Origin: Pseudomonas sp.
GTDB taxonomy: Bacteria > Pseudomonadota > Gammaproteobacteria > Pseudomonadales > Pseudomonadaceae
Direction of reading: 5' to 3'
DNA: 64,000 bases
Assembly: GCA_007713455.1 (NCBI GenBank)
Contig: VMRT01000007.1
Location: forward strand, 248,001 to 312,000
Every line of letters begins with the position of its first letter. Within the stretch, counting starts at the first letter, position 1. Under the pieces are notes generated by a model. The model did not search any database and had not been told where the DNA came from. It saw only the letters and a list, made by a program, of their open reading frames with translations. This document shows positions 1 through 8,132 of the stretch, one piece after another. Both the position numbers and the translations under genes were made by a program.

Positions 1-569
1 GCGTGCAGCAGACCGGCGAGATGATCGAGCAGCTCGCCGCGGACAGCCAGAAGATCAACGGCGTGGTCAACGTGATCCACAGCATCGCCGAACAGACCAA
101 CCTGCTAGCGCTCAACGCGGCCATCGAAGCAGCCCGGGCCGGTGAACAGGGCCGCGGATTCGCCGTGGTTGCCGATGAGGTTCGCAACCTGGCCAAGCGT
201 GTGCAGAGCTCCACCGATGAGATCACCCAGATGATCTCCGGCCTGCAGGCGATGACTCGCGACGCCGTGGAGTTCATGCAGGAGAGTTCACTGAAAGCCG
301 ACGATTGCGTGCGCGAGGCCCATGAAGCAGCACAGGCACTTGAAGCCATCGCCGACGCGGTAGCACAGATGCGCGAAAGCAATACGCAGATCGCCGTTGC
401 CGCCGAGCAGCAGAGCCAGGTCGCCGAAGAGCTCAACCGCTCGGTTACCGGCATCCGCGACGTCACGGAACGCACCGTGGAGCAGACCGTAAGCTCGGCC
501 AGCACCAGTGCCGAGCTGGCCGCGCTGTCCACCGATCTGAGCCGGGCCATCGGCCAGCTCAAGCTCTAG
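1..569 (+). CDS. Methyl-accepting chemotaxis protein, C-terminal part (5' end outside window)
   Basis: This is the cytoplasmic signalling tip and C-terminal helix of a chemoreceptor, which couples ligand sensing to CheA/CheW. The frame is open from the window edge, so the sensory and membrane parts are missing. The highly conserved hairpin tip is visible ([20 protein letters not shown] followed by [17 protein letters not shown]), then a long alanine/glutamine-rich coiled coil ending in QLKL. There is no C-terminal CheR-docking pentapeptide. A second chemoreceptor with the same tip lies at 58670-60166. Ligand cannot be inferred. Confidence 0.95.
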   Translation, partial: VQQTGEMIEQLAADSQKINGVVNVIHSIAEQTNLLALNAAIEAARAGEQGRGFAVVADEVRNLAKRVQSSTDEITQMISGLQAMTRDAVEFMQESSLKADDCVREAHEAAQALEAIADAVAQMRESNTQIAVAAEQQSQVAEELNRSVTGIRDVTERTVEQTVSSASTSAELAALSTDLSRAIGQLKL

Positions 570-583
570 CTTCCTGCCAATGC

Positions 584-605
584 GGCGTTGCGCTCGTGCA
601 ACGCC
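584..605. terminator. Hairpin 3' of the chemoreceptor gene (possible terminator)
   Basis: A perfect 8-bp inverted repeat, GGCGTTGC and GCAACGCC around a 6-nt loop, lies 15 bp after the chemoreceptor stop. No U-run follows, so it may be a 3' mRNA stabiliser or a weak terminator. Confidence 0.3.
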
Positions 606-711
606 CTCCGCGCTCGAAAAGCATGCACTGCCTCGAGCGCAGCCCCAAAACAGGGCATCCCCCTAGCGCTGCCCTTCCCCACGACGCCCGTAGCGCGCAT
701 TTTTTGTGCAT

Positions 712-727
712 TGGCATCGCTCTTGCT
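712..727 (+). promoter_or_regulatory. Sigma-54 (-24/-12) promoter of the guanidine carboxylase operon
   Basis: TGGCATC, 4 nt, TTGCT matches the RpoN consensus TGGCACG-N4-TTGCW, with invariant GG and GC correctly spaced. Transcription would start near 738, about 45 nt before the guanidine-I aptamer. This suggests dual control, by nitrogen status (NtrC/RpoN) and by guanidine. No convincing NtrC site was seen by eye upstream. Confidence 0.65.
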
Positions 728-782
728 TTGCATCCTTTGCGAAGAAAAGCTGCTGCACCTGCGAAGACAATTTGAAATAGCT

Positions 783-873
783 GACTAGGGTTCCGACTCG
801 TTGACGCGAGTGGCTGGTCCGAGAGTTGGCGACCTCCAGCGAGGTTACACGGCGGGATAAAAGCCCGGGAGAC
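783..873 (+). promoter_or_regulatory. Guanidine-I (ykkC) riboswitch, copy 1
   Basis: The conserved blocks occur in order: CTAGGGTTCCG at 785, a variable stem, CTGGTCCGAGAG near 815, a second variable stem, ACACGGCGGGATAAAAGC near 847 and CCCGGGAGA near 864. This is the ykkC aptamer that binds guanidinium. It lies in the leader of permease/ATPase/carboxyguanidine deiminase/carboxylase genes, its classical context. The expression platform is unclear: a short GCGTG/CACGC hairpin follows at 875-888 without a U-run. Confidence 0.93.
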
Positions 874-924
874 AGCGTGATTGCACGCAGCTCCTGCGCT
901 ATTCCCAACACTGGAGGGTTTGCC

Positions 925-1053
925 ATGTGCCCGCTCGAAACGGCTTTGCCGTTCTCCGCTCTGCCTTGTGCCAGGGCCTCTGCCGCACCCGAACTTCACA
1001 GTATTCCACCTGTTGCCGCGGCCGTTGCACGGGGCATCTGCCTATGCGTCTGA
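925..1053 (+). CDS. Possible 42-aa leader ORF between riboswitch and permease
   Basis: An ATG at 925 follows a strong Shine-Dalgarno (GGAGGG, about 6 nt away). The frame runs 42 codons and stops at 1053, overlapping the permease start at 1044 by 10 nt. The peptide is rich in Ala, Pro and Cys and resembles nothing I know. It sits where related operons usually have the periplasmic binding protein gene. It could be a translation-coupling leader peptide, a remnant or chance; only the ribosome-binding site and the overlap support it. Confidence 0.3.
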   Translation: MCPLETALPFSALPCARASAAPELHSIPPVAAAVARGICLCV

Positions 1054-1859
1054 TCAACCGCACTCCCGGACGTAGCGGCTGGTTGGCACTGGCAATTCTG
1101 CCCTTCGCCCTGCTGCTGGCGCTGTACCTGACCAACTCGGCCCAGCGCCTGGAACTGAACCCCAACGACAAGTTGCTGCCCAGCTTCGGCCAGATGAGCG
1201 CAGCCGTCGAACGCCTCGCTTTCACCCCCGACAAACGCTCCGGCGACTTCCTGTTCTGGCAGGACACCGCCTCCAGCCTCAAGCGCCTCGGCACCGGTCT
1301 TGCCATCGCGGCAGTGGCCGGCCTGTGCCTGGGTATCGTTGCCGGCACTCTGCCGCTGTTCAGCGCGCCGCTCTCGCCGTTGCTCACGGTGCTGTCGATG
1401 GTGCCACCGCTGGCGATCCTGCCGATTCTGTTCATCGTCTTCGGCCTGGGCGAACTGTCCAAAGTGATGCTGATCGTCATCGGTATCACGCCGATCCTGG
1501 CTCGTGACCTTGAACACCGAGCACGAGAAATCCCCCGCGAGCTGCTGATCAAGGCGCAAACCTTGGGCGCCAACACCTGGACCCTGATCCTGCGCCTGGT
1601 CCTGCCGCAGCTGATGCCGCGCCTGCTGATCAGCCTGCGCCTGGTGCTCGGTTCGGCCTGGCTGTTCCTCATCGCCGCCGAAGCCATCGCCTCCACCGAT
1701 GGCCTGGGCTACCGCATCTTTCTCGTGCGTCGCTACATGGCGATGGACGTGATCCTGCCCTATGTCGCCTGGATCACCCTACTGGCCTGGGCCATGGACT
1801 ACCTGCTGCGGCGCCTGACCCAGCTGCTGTTCCCCTGGTATGAAGGAGCCAAGGCATGA
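1044..1859 (+). CDS. ABC transporter permease, urea/guanidine carboxylase-associated
   Basis: Inner-membrane permease of the NitT/TauT type, expected to import guanidine or a close relative. The protein of about 271 aa has an N-terminal membrane segment (LALAILPFALLLALYL), a periplasmic stretch, then a core of five or six hydrophobic helices. The BPD_transp_1 loop that contacts the ATPase is seen as EIPRELLIKAQTLGA. ATG 1044 was chosen because its product starts just before the first membrane helix; an in-frame GTG at 927 would add 39 non-conserved residues. The stop overlaps the ATPase start by 4 nt. No binding-protein gene precedes it, unlike typical urea carboxylase clusters; the probable partner is encoded at 24585-25658. 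Confidence 0.88.
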   Translation: MRLINRTPGRSGWLALAILPFALLLALYLTNSAQRLELNPNDKLLPSFGQMSAAVERLAFTPDKRSGDFLFWQDTASSLKRLGTGLAIAAVAGLCLGIVAGTLPLFSAPLSPLLTVLSMVPPLAILPILFIVFGLGELSKVMLIVIGITPILARDLEHRAREIPRELLIKAQTLGANTWTLILRLVLPQLMPRLLISLRLVLGSAWLFLIAAEAIASTDGLGYRIFLVRRYMAMDVILPYVAWITLLAWAMDYLLRRLTQLLFPWYEGAKA

Positions 1860-2740
1860 GCGAGAACAACGCCAAGGCACCCGTTGCCGCACAGTCGAGC
1901 CAATGCACAACGCAACCAGGGACTCGCGCAGGCGGCGACCCCGGCTCCTTCATTCAGGTGAAGAACGTCTGGCAGCAGTACGGCGATCAGGTCGTGCTGG
2001 AGCGCCTGAACCTGAACATCGCTGAAGGCGAGTTCTGCACCCTGGTCGGTGCCTCCGGTTGCGGCAAATCCACCTTCCTGCGGCTGCTGCTCGGCCAGGA
2101 AGCGCCCAGCCGTGGCGAGATCCTGCTCGATGGCCAGCCGCTGGCCAACGAACCGGATGCCAGCCGCGGCGTGGTCTTTCAGCGCTACTCGGTATTTCCA
2201 CACCTGACCGTACTGGACAACGTCGCCCTCGGCCTGGAACTGCCGCGCGCCCCGCTACTGGGCCGTCTGCTTGGTCACCGCAAGCGCGATGCCCGCGAGC
2301 AGGCCGCGCAGATGCTGCACAAGGTCGGCCTCGGCCATGCGCTGGACAAGTACCCGGCGCAGCTCTCCGGCGGCATGCAACAGCGGCTGGCCATCGCCCA
2401 GGCGCTGATCATGAAGCCCCGGGTGCTGTTGCTGGACGAACCCTTCGGCGCGCTCGACCCCGGTATCCGCAAGGACATGCATGCGCTGCTGCTGGAGCTG
2501 TGGCGGGAGACCCGACTGACGGTGTTCATGGTCACCCATGACCTGTCGGAAGGCTTCACCCTCGGCAGCCGCATCCTGGTCTTCGACAAGCCGCGCATCG
2601 ACCCCCACGCCCCGGGCGCCTATGGCGCACGAGTGACCTACGACATTCCCTTGCACGAGGGCCGCCACGCGCCCGGCGCGGCCGCTGGCCTGCCGGCCAC
2701 CCTCAGCGAGAAATTCCGAACTGCCTACCAAGGAGCCTGA
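1856..2740 (+). CDS. ABC transporter ATP-binding protein, guanidine uptake
   Basis: ATPase subunit pairing with the permease at 1044-1859. Walker A is GASGCGKST, the signature is LSGGMQQR, Walker B is VLLLDEPFGALDP, and the switch histidine is in VTHDLSEG. At 294 aa it is longer than a minimal NitT/TauT ATPase because of about 35 extra N-terminal residues (Ser/Gln/Thr/Ala-rich) and a C-terminal tail. A later in-frame start is possible, but the ATG at 1856 overlaps the permease stop (ATGA), favouring translational coupling. The next gene begins 2 nt after its stop. Confidence 0.9.
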   Translation: MSENNAKAPVAAQSSQCTTQPGTRAGGDPGSFIQVKNVWQQYGDQVVLERLNLNIAEGEFCTLVGASGCGKSTFLRLLLGQEAPSRGEILLDGQPLANEPDASRGVVFQRYSVFPHLTVLDNVALGLELPRAPLLGRLLGHRKRDAREQAAQMLHKVGLGHALDKYPAQLSGGMQQRLAIAQALIMKPRVLLLDEPFGALDPGIRKDMHALLLELWRETRLTVFMVTHDLSEGFTLGSRILVFDKPRIDPHAPGAYGARVTYDIPLHEGRHAPGAAAGLPATLSEKFRTAYQGA

Positions 2741-2741
2741 C

Positions 2742-3470
2742 ATGAGCGCTTCACTCGCGATCCGCCCCACGCTGTACGAGGAAACCGTTCCCGGCGGCGG
2801 CCACACCTCCTTCGTCCTCAAGCGTGGCCAGCTGCTGCGCCTGACCGATCTGGAAGGCGGCGCCAACGTCAGCTTGATGCTGCTCAACGCCCAGGAGAAG
2901 AGCGAGCGGCTGAACCTGCCCGACACCCTCAAGTGCCAGCACACCGCCAAGCTCACCGCCGGTCATTGCCTCTACTCGGACATGGGCCGCGTACTCGCAG
3001 CCATCACCGCCGACACCTGCGGCTGGCACGACAGCTTTGGCGGCGTGCTGAACGCCGATGAAGTCGCCGAGAAATACGGCCAGGGCCGCTATCAGGAACT
3101 GCGCAACGGCTTCTTCCGCAACGGCACCGACAACCTGCTGGTGGAGATGGGCAAGTGGAACCTCAACCTGCAGGACCTGCTCATGGTGCTCAATCTGTTC
3201 AGCCGGGTGGACGTCACCGCCGACGGCACCTTTGCCTTCCACAGCGGCAATTCCAAAGCGGGCGACTACATCGAGTTGTACGCGCCAATGGACACCCTGG
3301 TGATCCTCACCGCCTTGCAGCATCCGCTGGACCCCAATCCGCTGTACGCACCCAAACCGGTGCAGCTGAGCTGGCACAAGGTCCAGAGCGATGGCATCAG
3401 CGTGCTCTGCCGCACTTCGCGTCCGGAGAACGGCCGCGGCTTCCACAACACCGAAAGACTCTACATCTGA
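2742..3470 (+). CDS. Carboxyguanidine deiminase subunit (urea carboxylase-associated protein 2, DUF1989)
   Basis: 242-aa DUF1989-family protein of the urea-carboxylase-associated type. Together with the next gene it is expected to form the zinc-dependent carboxyguanidine deiminase (CgdAB), converting carboxyguanidine to allophanate and ammonia. Visible family features are VPGGGHTSFVLKRGQLLRLTDLEG, the ADTCGWHDSFGG motif with Cys and His, and LNLQDLLMVLNLFSRV. It starts 2 nt after the ATPase stop. I do not assign the A or B letter because I cannot verify which subunit carries which name. Confidence 0.88.
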   Translation: MSASLAIRPTLYEETVPGGGHTSFVLKRGQLLRLTDLEGGANVSLMLLNAQEKSERLNLPDTLKCQHTAKLTAGHCLYSDMGRVLAAITADTCGWHDSFGGVLNADEVAEKYGQGRYQELRNGFFRNGTDNLLVEMGKWNLNLQDLLMVLNLFSRVDVTADGTFAFHSGNSKAGDYIELYAPMDTLVILTALQHPLDPNPLYAPKPVQLSWHKVQSDGISVLCRTSRPENGRGFHNTERLYI

Positions 3471-3483
3471 GGAGGTTGCCGAC

Positions 3484-4119
3484 ATGACCATCGTAGAAAG
3501 CAGCCTGCACCCCGAAACCGCCAGCTTCCGCCACCTGATCCCGGCCGGCGAGCCGTACCTGTTCGAAGTGAAGGCCGGACAGACCCTGCGCTTGCTGGAT
3601 GTCGACGGCAATCAAGCCATCGACACGTTGTTCTTCAGCGCGAAGAACCCGCGCGAACGCTTCGACCCGCAGCGCACCCTGCGCCGGCAGAACAAGGTCT
3701 ATCTCACCGCCGGCACGGTGTTGTATTCCAACCTCGGCAACCCCTTGCTGACCATCGTCGCCGACACCTGCGGTCGCCACGACACCCTCGGCGGCGCCTG
3801 CGCCCAGGAGAGCAACGTGGTGCGCTACGCCCTGGACAAGCGCTACATGCACAGCTGTCGCGACAATTTTCTGCGCGCCAGCCTGCACGACGGCCGTCTG
3901 GAGAAGCGCGACATCGGCGCCAACATCAACTTTTTCATGAACGTGCCGGTGACGCCCGAGGGCGGCCTGACCTTCGAGGACGGCCTTTCCGCACCGGGCA
4001 AGTACGTGGAGCTCAAGGCCGAGCAGGACGTGATCGTGCTGATCTCCAACTGCCCGCAACTGAACAACCCCTGCAACGGCTGGAACCCGACGCCCGCCGA
4101 GGTGCTGGTGTGGAACTGA
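3484..4119 (+). CDS. Carboxyguanidine deiminase subunit (urea carboxylase-associated protein 1, DUF1989)
   Basis: 211-aa DUF1989 protein, the second half of the predicted carboxyguanidine deiminase. Motifs parallel its neighbour: IPAGEPYLFEVKAGQTLRLLD, ADTCGRHDTLGG, the CRDNFLRA segment, GANINFFMNVPV and a Cys-rich C-terminal NCPQLNNPCNGWNPTP. The ATG at 3484 is preceded by GAGGAGG about 8 nt upstream. The conserved Cys/His pair in each subunit fits metal binding. The stop (TGA 4117-4119) overlaps an ATG by one base. Confidence 0.88.
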   Translation: MTIVESSLHPETASFRHLIPAGEPYLFEVKAGQTLRLLDVDGNQAIDTLFFSAKNPRERFDPQRTLRRQNKVYLTAGTVLYSNLGNPLLTIVADTCGRHDTLGGACAQESNVVRYALDKRYMHSCRDNFLRASLHDGRLEKRDIGANINFFMNVPVTPEGGLTFEDGLSAPGKYVELKAEQDVIVLISNCPQLNNPCNGWNPTPAEVLVWN

Positions 4120-4238
4120 TGCCGCTGTTACGACGCCACCTGCTGCCGCTGCTGCAGGCGCGCGCCGGGCAGCGGCCCGAGCTGCCGACAGCGAAGCAAC
4201 CCTCCCCAACCACGGACGGCCGTGGCGCAGATGAATAA
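4119..4238 (+). CDS. Possible 39-aa ORF between deiminase and carboxylase genes
   Basis: An ATG overlapping the deiminase stop (TGATG) opens a 39-codon frame ending TAA at 4238. The peptide is basic at the N-terminus (MPLLRRHLLPLLQARAG) and then Pro/Thr/Asp-rich. It fills most of the 158-bp gap before the carboxylase. I do not recognise it. It may be a small coupled protein or only a remnant. Confidence 0.25.
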   Translation: MPLLRRHLLPLLQARAGQRPELPTAKQPSPTTDGRGADE

Positions 4239-4277
4239 AGGCGGGACGGCCCGCCAGCCCTTCGAGGGTTACTGAAC

Positions 4278-7200
4278 ATGTTCGACAAACTTCTGATCGC
4301 CAACCGCGGCGCCATTGCCTGCCGCATCCTGCGTACGCTGCGCGCCCTGGATGTGAAAGGCGTGGCCGTCTACTCCGAGGCCGACGCCGCCAGCCTGCAT
4401 ATCCAGCAGGCCGACGAGGCCCACAGCCTGGGCGAAGGCCCGGCAGCGCAGACCTATCTGGTGGTGGAGAAGATTCTCCGCATCGCCCGGGAAACCGGCG
4501 CGAAAGCCATTCACCCCGGCTACGGCTTTCTCTCCGAGAACGCCGCCTTTGCCGAAGCCTGTGAAGCCGCCGGCATCGCCTTTGTCGGCCCGACGCCAGA
4601 ACAGCTGCGGGTGTTTGGCCTCAAGCACACCGCCCGCGCCCTGGCCAAACAACGCGGCGTACCGATGCTGGAGGGCACTGAGCTGCTCGACAGCCTTTCC
4701 GATGCCCTCGGCGCAGCCGAGCAGGTCGGCTACCCGGTGATGCTGAAAAGCACCGCCGGCGGTGGCGGTATCGGCATGCGCGTGTGCCGCTCGGCGGCGG
4801 AACTCGCTGAGGCCTTCGACGCGGTCAAGCGCCTGGGGCAGAACAACTTCAGCGATTCGGGCGTATTCATCGAGAAATACATCGAGCGCGCCCGCCATCT
4901 GGAAGTGCAGGTGTTCGGCGATGGTGCCGGCGACGTCATCGCCCTCGGCGTGCGCGACTGCTCGGTGCAGCGACGCAACCAGAAGGTGCTGGAGGAAACT
5001 CCGGCACCGAACCTACCGGCCGGCATGGCCGAGGCACTGTGCGAAGCGGCTATCACGCTGGCCAAGGCCGTCGACTACCGTAGCGCCGGCACCGTCGAGT
5101 TCGTCTACGACGCCGAGGCCCAGCGCTTCTACTTCCTCGAGGTGAACACCCGCCTGCAGGTCGAGCACGGCGTCACCGAGCAGGTCTGGGGCGTCGATCT
5201 GGTGCGCTGGATGATCGAGCTGGCCGCCGGCGACCTGCCGCCTCTGGCGGAGCTGACCAGGATGCTGAAGCCCAGCGGGCATTCGATCCAGGCGCGCGTC
5301 TATGCCGAAGACCCCGGCCGGGATTTCCAGCCGAGCCCCGGTTTGCTCACCGCCGCGAGCTTCCCGGCAGCCGACGGCAAGGCCCTGCGCGTCGATACCT
5401 GGGTCGAGGCTGGCTGCGAGATCCCGCCGTATTTTGACCCGATGATCGCCAAGGTCATCACCTGGGCGCCGAGCCGCGAGGAGGCTCGCCAAGCGCTTGA
5501 CGAGGCGCTCGGCGACACCCTGCTCTACGGCGTGGAAACCAACCGCGATTACCTGCGCCAGATCCTTGCCTTTACCCCGTTCGCCAGCGGCAACCCCTGG
5601 ACCCGCTGCCTGGAGGGTCTCAGCTACAAGGCCAATACCTTCGAGGTTATCAGCGCCGGCACCCAAACCACCGTACAGGACATCCCCGGCCGCCTTGGCT
5701 ACTGGGCGGTAGGCGTGCCGCCGTCCGGCCCGATGGACAGCCGCGCCCTGCGTCTGGGCAATGCCCTGCTCGGCAACGCCGAAGACGCCGCCGGGCTGGA
5801 AATCACCATGAGCGGGCCGATCCTGCGCTTCAACACCGACGCGGTGGTGGCGGTGACCGGCGCGGAAATACCGTTGAAGCTGGATGACGTGCCGCAGCCG
5901 ATGAGCACTGCGCTGTTCATCCCGGCCGGCAGCACCCTGACGATCGGCACCATCGCCGGCGCCGGTGCGCGGTCGTATCTGTGCGTGCGCGGCGGTCTGC
6001 AGGTGCCGGAGTATCTGGGCAGCAAGAGCACCTTTACCCTCGGCCAGTTCGGCGGCCACGGCGGCCGCGCCCTGCGTGCCGGCGACGTGCTGCATCTGGC
6101 ACCGCTGACCGACTCGTCTGCCGGCGCCACGCTGGCCGTCGAGCTGCGCAGCGCCCTGCCGGCGGTGCGCGAAATTCGCGTGATCTACGGCCCCCACGGT
6201 GCGCCGGAGTACTTCACCGAAGGCTATATCGAGCGCTTCTTCGCCACCGACTGGGAAGTGCACTTCAACTCCAGCCGCACCGGCGTGCGTCTCATAGGCC
6301 CGAAGCCCGAGTGGGTGCGCGAGAGCGGCGGCGAAGCCGGGCTGCACCCGTCGAATATCCACGACAACCCCTACGCCATCGGCGCGGTGGACTTCACCGG
6401 CGACATGCCGGTGATCCTCGGCCCGGACGGCCCGAGCCTGGGCGGCTTCGTCTGCCCAGTGACCATTATCGAGGCGGACCTGTGGCAGCTCGGGCAGCTT
6501 AAGGCAGGGGATAAAGTGCGCTTTGTCCCGGTGGATATCGCCACAGCGCGGGAGCTGGCAAGAGCCCGGCGCGAAGAGTGCGCGCTTGTCTCCCCTCTCC
6601 CTCCAGGAGAGGGGCCCAGGCGGCCCGCGATCGGGGTGAGGGCTGTTTCAACCGACAGCAAAAGCCCCTCACCCCAGCCCTCTCCCGGGGGGAGAGGGGG
6701 CATTTACGCGCAGTCTGCGGAATATGCGCTCACCTCCCCCATCGTCCTCGACCTCGGCCAGGACGACACCCGTCTGGTCGCCCGACTCTCCGGCGACACC
6801 CATCTGCTGCTAGAAATCGGCGCGCCGGAACTGGACCTGGTGCTGCGCTTCCGCGGCCATGCGCTGATGCAGGCGTTGGAAGCCAAGGGACTCGACGGCG
6901 TCATCGACCTCACACCCGGCATCCGTTCGCTGCAAGTCCACTACCAGCCGGAAACCCTGCCGCTGGCCGTGCTGCTGGAAACAGTCGCCGGCCTGTGGGA
7001 CGCAGTGTGCGCCGCGCAGGATCTCAAAGTCCCCTCGCGCATCATCCACCTGCCGCTGTCCTGGGACGACCCGGCTTGCCAGCTGGCGATCGAGAAGTAC
7101 ATGACCACGGTCCGCAAGGACGCGCCCTGGTGCCCGAGCAACCTGGAGTTCATCCGTCGCATCAACGACCTGCCGAACCTCGACGAGGTGTACCGCACGG

Positions 7201-7982
7201 TGTTCGAGGCCAGCTATCTGGTGATGGGCCTGGGCGACGTCTACCTCGGCGCGCCGGTGGCCACCCCGCTGGACCCGCGCCACCGTCTGGTCACCACCAA
7301 GTACAACCCGGCGCGCACCTGGACCGCCGAGAACTCGGTGGGCATTGGCGGCGCCTACATGTGCGTCTATGGCATGGAAGGCCCGGGCGGCTACCAGTTC
7401 GTCGGTCGCACCCTGCAGATGTGGAACCGCTACCGCGCGCTCGAGGCGTTCGGCGGCCAGCCCTGGCTGCTGCGTTTTTTCGACCAGATCCGTTTCTACC
7501 CGGTCAGCGCCGAGGAGCTCCTGAAGATTCGCCGCGACTTCCCGCTGGGCCGCTACCCGCTGAAGATCGAGGAGACCGAGCTGTGCCTCTCCGACTACCA
7601 GGATTTCTTGGTCAAGGAAGCCGAAGGCATCGAAGCCTTCCGCAGCCAGCAACGCGCCGCCTTCGACGCCGAGCGCCAGCGCTGGATCGAATCGGGGCTG
7701 GCGCATTTCGAGAGCGAGGAAGTAGCGGCCGATCTCGGTGAAGACGCCCCGCTTGGCGCGGGTGAGCACGGCATCGAAAGCCATATCGCCGGCAATCTCT
7801 GGCAGGTGTCGGTGGCCGAGGGAGCGCGCGTGGCTGCCGGCGACGTGCTGGTGATCCTTGAGAGCATGAAGATGGAAATTCCGCTCATCGCTCCGGTCGC
7901 CGGGGTGGTGAAGGACATCCGTGTGCAACCCGGCTCCCCGGTGCGCGCCGGCCAACGGGTGGTGGTGATCGAGGAGGTTTGA
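4278..7982 (+). CDS. Biotin-dependent guanidine (urea) carboxylase
   Basis: ATP- and biotin-dependent carboxylase; in clusters with DUF1989 pairs and a guanidine-I riboswitch this family carboxylates guanidine better than urea. It has 1234 aa. Residues 1-450 are biotin carboxylase (MFDKLLIANRGAIACRI, ATP-grasp KSTAGGGGIGMRV, EVNTRLQVEHGVTE). Residues 455-765 and about 815-1130 are the AHS2- and AHS1-like carboxyltransferase halves. Residues 1160-1234 are the biotinyl domain with ESMKMEIP. Between the two carboxyltransferase halves, residues 770-810 are Pro/Gly-rich and encoded by an inserted REP/BIME element. Substrate preference is inferred from context; residues distinguishing urea from guanidine enzymes were not checked. 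Confidence 0.92.
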   Translation: MFDKLLIANRGAIACRILRTLRALDVKGVAVYSEADAASLHIQQADEAHSLGEGPAAQTYLVVEKILRIARETGAKAIHPGYGFLSENAAFAEACEAAGIAFVGPTPEQLRVFGLKHTARALAKQRGVPMLEGTELLDSLSDALGAAEQVGYPVMLKSTAGGGGIGMRVCRSAAELAEAFDAVKRLGQNNFSDSGVFIEKYIERARHLEVQVFGDGAGDVIALGVRDCSVQRRNQKVLEETPAPNLPAGMAEALCEAAITLAKAVDYRSAGTVEFVYDAEAQRFYFLEVNTRLQVEHGVTEQVWGVDLVRWMIELAAGDLPPLAELTRMLKPSGHSIQARVYAEDPGRDFQPSPGLLTAASFPAADGKALRVDTWVEAGCEIPPYFDPMIAKVITWAPSREEARQALDEALGDTLLYGVETNRDYLRQILAFTPFASGNPWTRCLEGLSYKANTFEVISAGTQTTVQDIPGRLGYWAVGVPPSGPMDSRALRLGNALLGNAEDAAGLEITMSGPILRFNTDAVVAVTGAEIPLKLDDVPQPMSTALFIPAGSTLTIGTIAGAGARSYLCVRGGLQVPEYLGSKSTFTLGQFGGHGGRALRAGDVLHLAPLTDSSAGATLAVELRSALPAVREIRVIYGPHGAPEYFTEGYIERFFATDWEVHFNSSRTGVRLIGPKPEWVRESGGEAGLHPSNIHDNPYAIGAVDFTGDMPVILGPDGPSLGGFVCPVTIIEADLWQLGQLKAGDKVRFVPVDIATARELARARREECALVSPLPPGEGPRRPAIGVRAVSTDSKSPSPQPSPGGRGGIYAQSAEYALTSPIVLDLGQDDTRLVARLSGDTHLLLEIGAPELDLVLRFRGHALMQALEAKGLDGVIDLTPGIRSLQVHYQPETLPLAVLLETVAGLWDAVCAAQDLKVPSRIIHLPLSWDDPACQLAIEKYMTTVRKDAPWCPSNLEFIRRINDLPNLDEVYRTVFEASYLVMGLGDVYLGAPVATPLDPRHRLVTTKYNPARTWTAENSVGIGGAYMCVYGMEGPGGYQFVGRTLQMWNRYRALEAFGGQPWLLRFFDQIRFYPVSAEELLKIRRDFPLGRYPLKIEETELCLSDYQDFLVKEAEGIEAFRSQQRAAFDAERQRWIESGLAHFESEEVAADLGEDAPLGAGEHGIESHIAGNLWQVSVAEGARVAAGDVLVILESMKMEIPLIAPVAGVVKDIRVQPGSPVRAGQRVVVIEEV
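6592..6700. repeat. REP/BIME element inserted in frame in the carboxylase gene
   Basis: Two palindromic REP-like arms, CCCCTCTCCCT...AGGAGAGGGG at 6592-6614 and one beginning CCCCTCACCCCAGCCC at 6665-6700, face each other in opposite orientation. They match the repeats at 8008-8043 and 8133-8781. The element is translated as a low-complexity Pro/Gly/Ser stretch and keeps the frame. Confidence 0.8.
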
Positions 7983-8007
7983 GAGCTATGGTCTTTGCCG
8001 ACCATTT

Positions 8008-8043
8008 CCCCCTCACCCTAGCCCTCTCCCTCAGGGAGAGGGG
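8008..8043. repeat. Single REP-like palindrome
   Basis: A palindromic element of the form CCCCTCACC...CCCTCTCCC, loop, GGGAGAGGGG lies 26 bp after the carboxylase stop. It is the same family as the elements inside the carboxylase gene and in the array that follows. Confidence 0.75.
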
Positions 8044-8132
8044 ACCGGTTCGGCGCGGCTCCGGGGCTGGACATCGACGCAGCTCGCGCATTGCCATGAG
8101 CCGCGTAACGAACTCTCAGCGCCTGCGATACG

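Noticed and set aside
927-1043. GTG 927 as permease start
   Set aside because: Adds 39 residues lacking transporter character; ATG 1044 starts just before the first membrane helix and overlaps the short upstream ORF.
5013-6362. 449-codon minus-strand frame opposite the carboxylase gene
   Set aside because: High-GC antisense shadow; no ribosome-binding site, no domain, and the plus strand is clearly coding.
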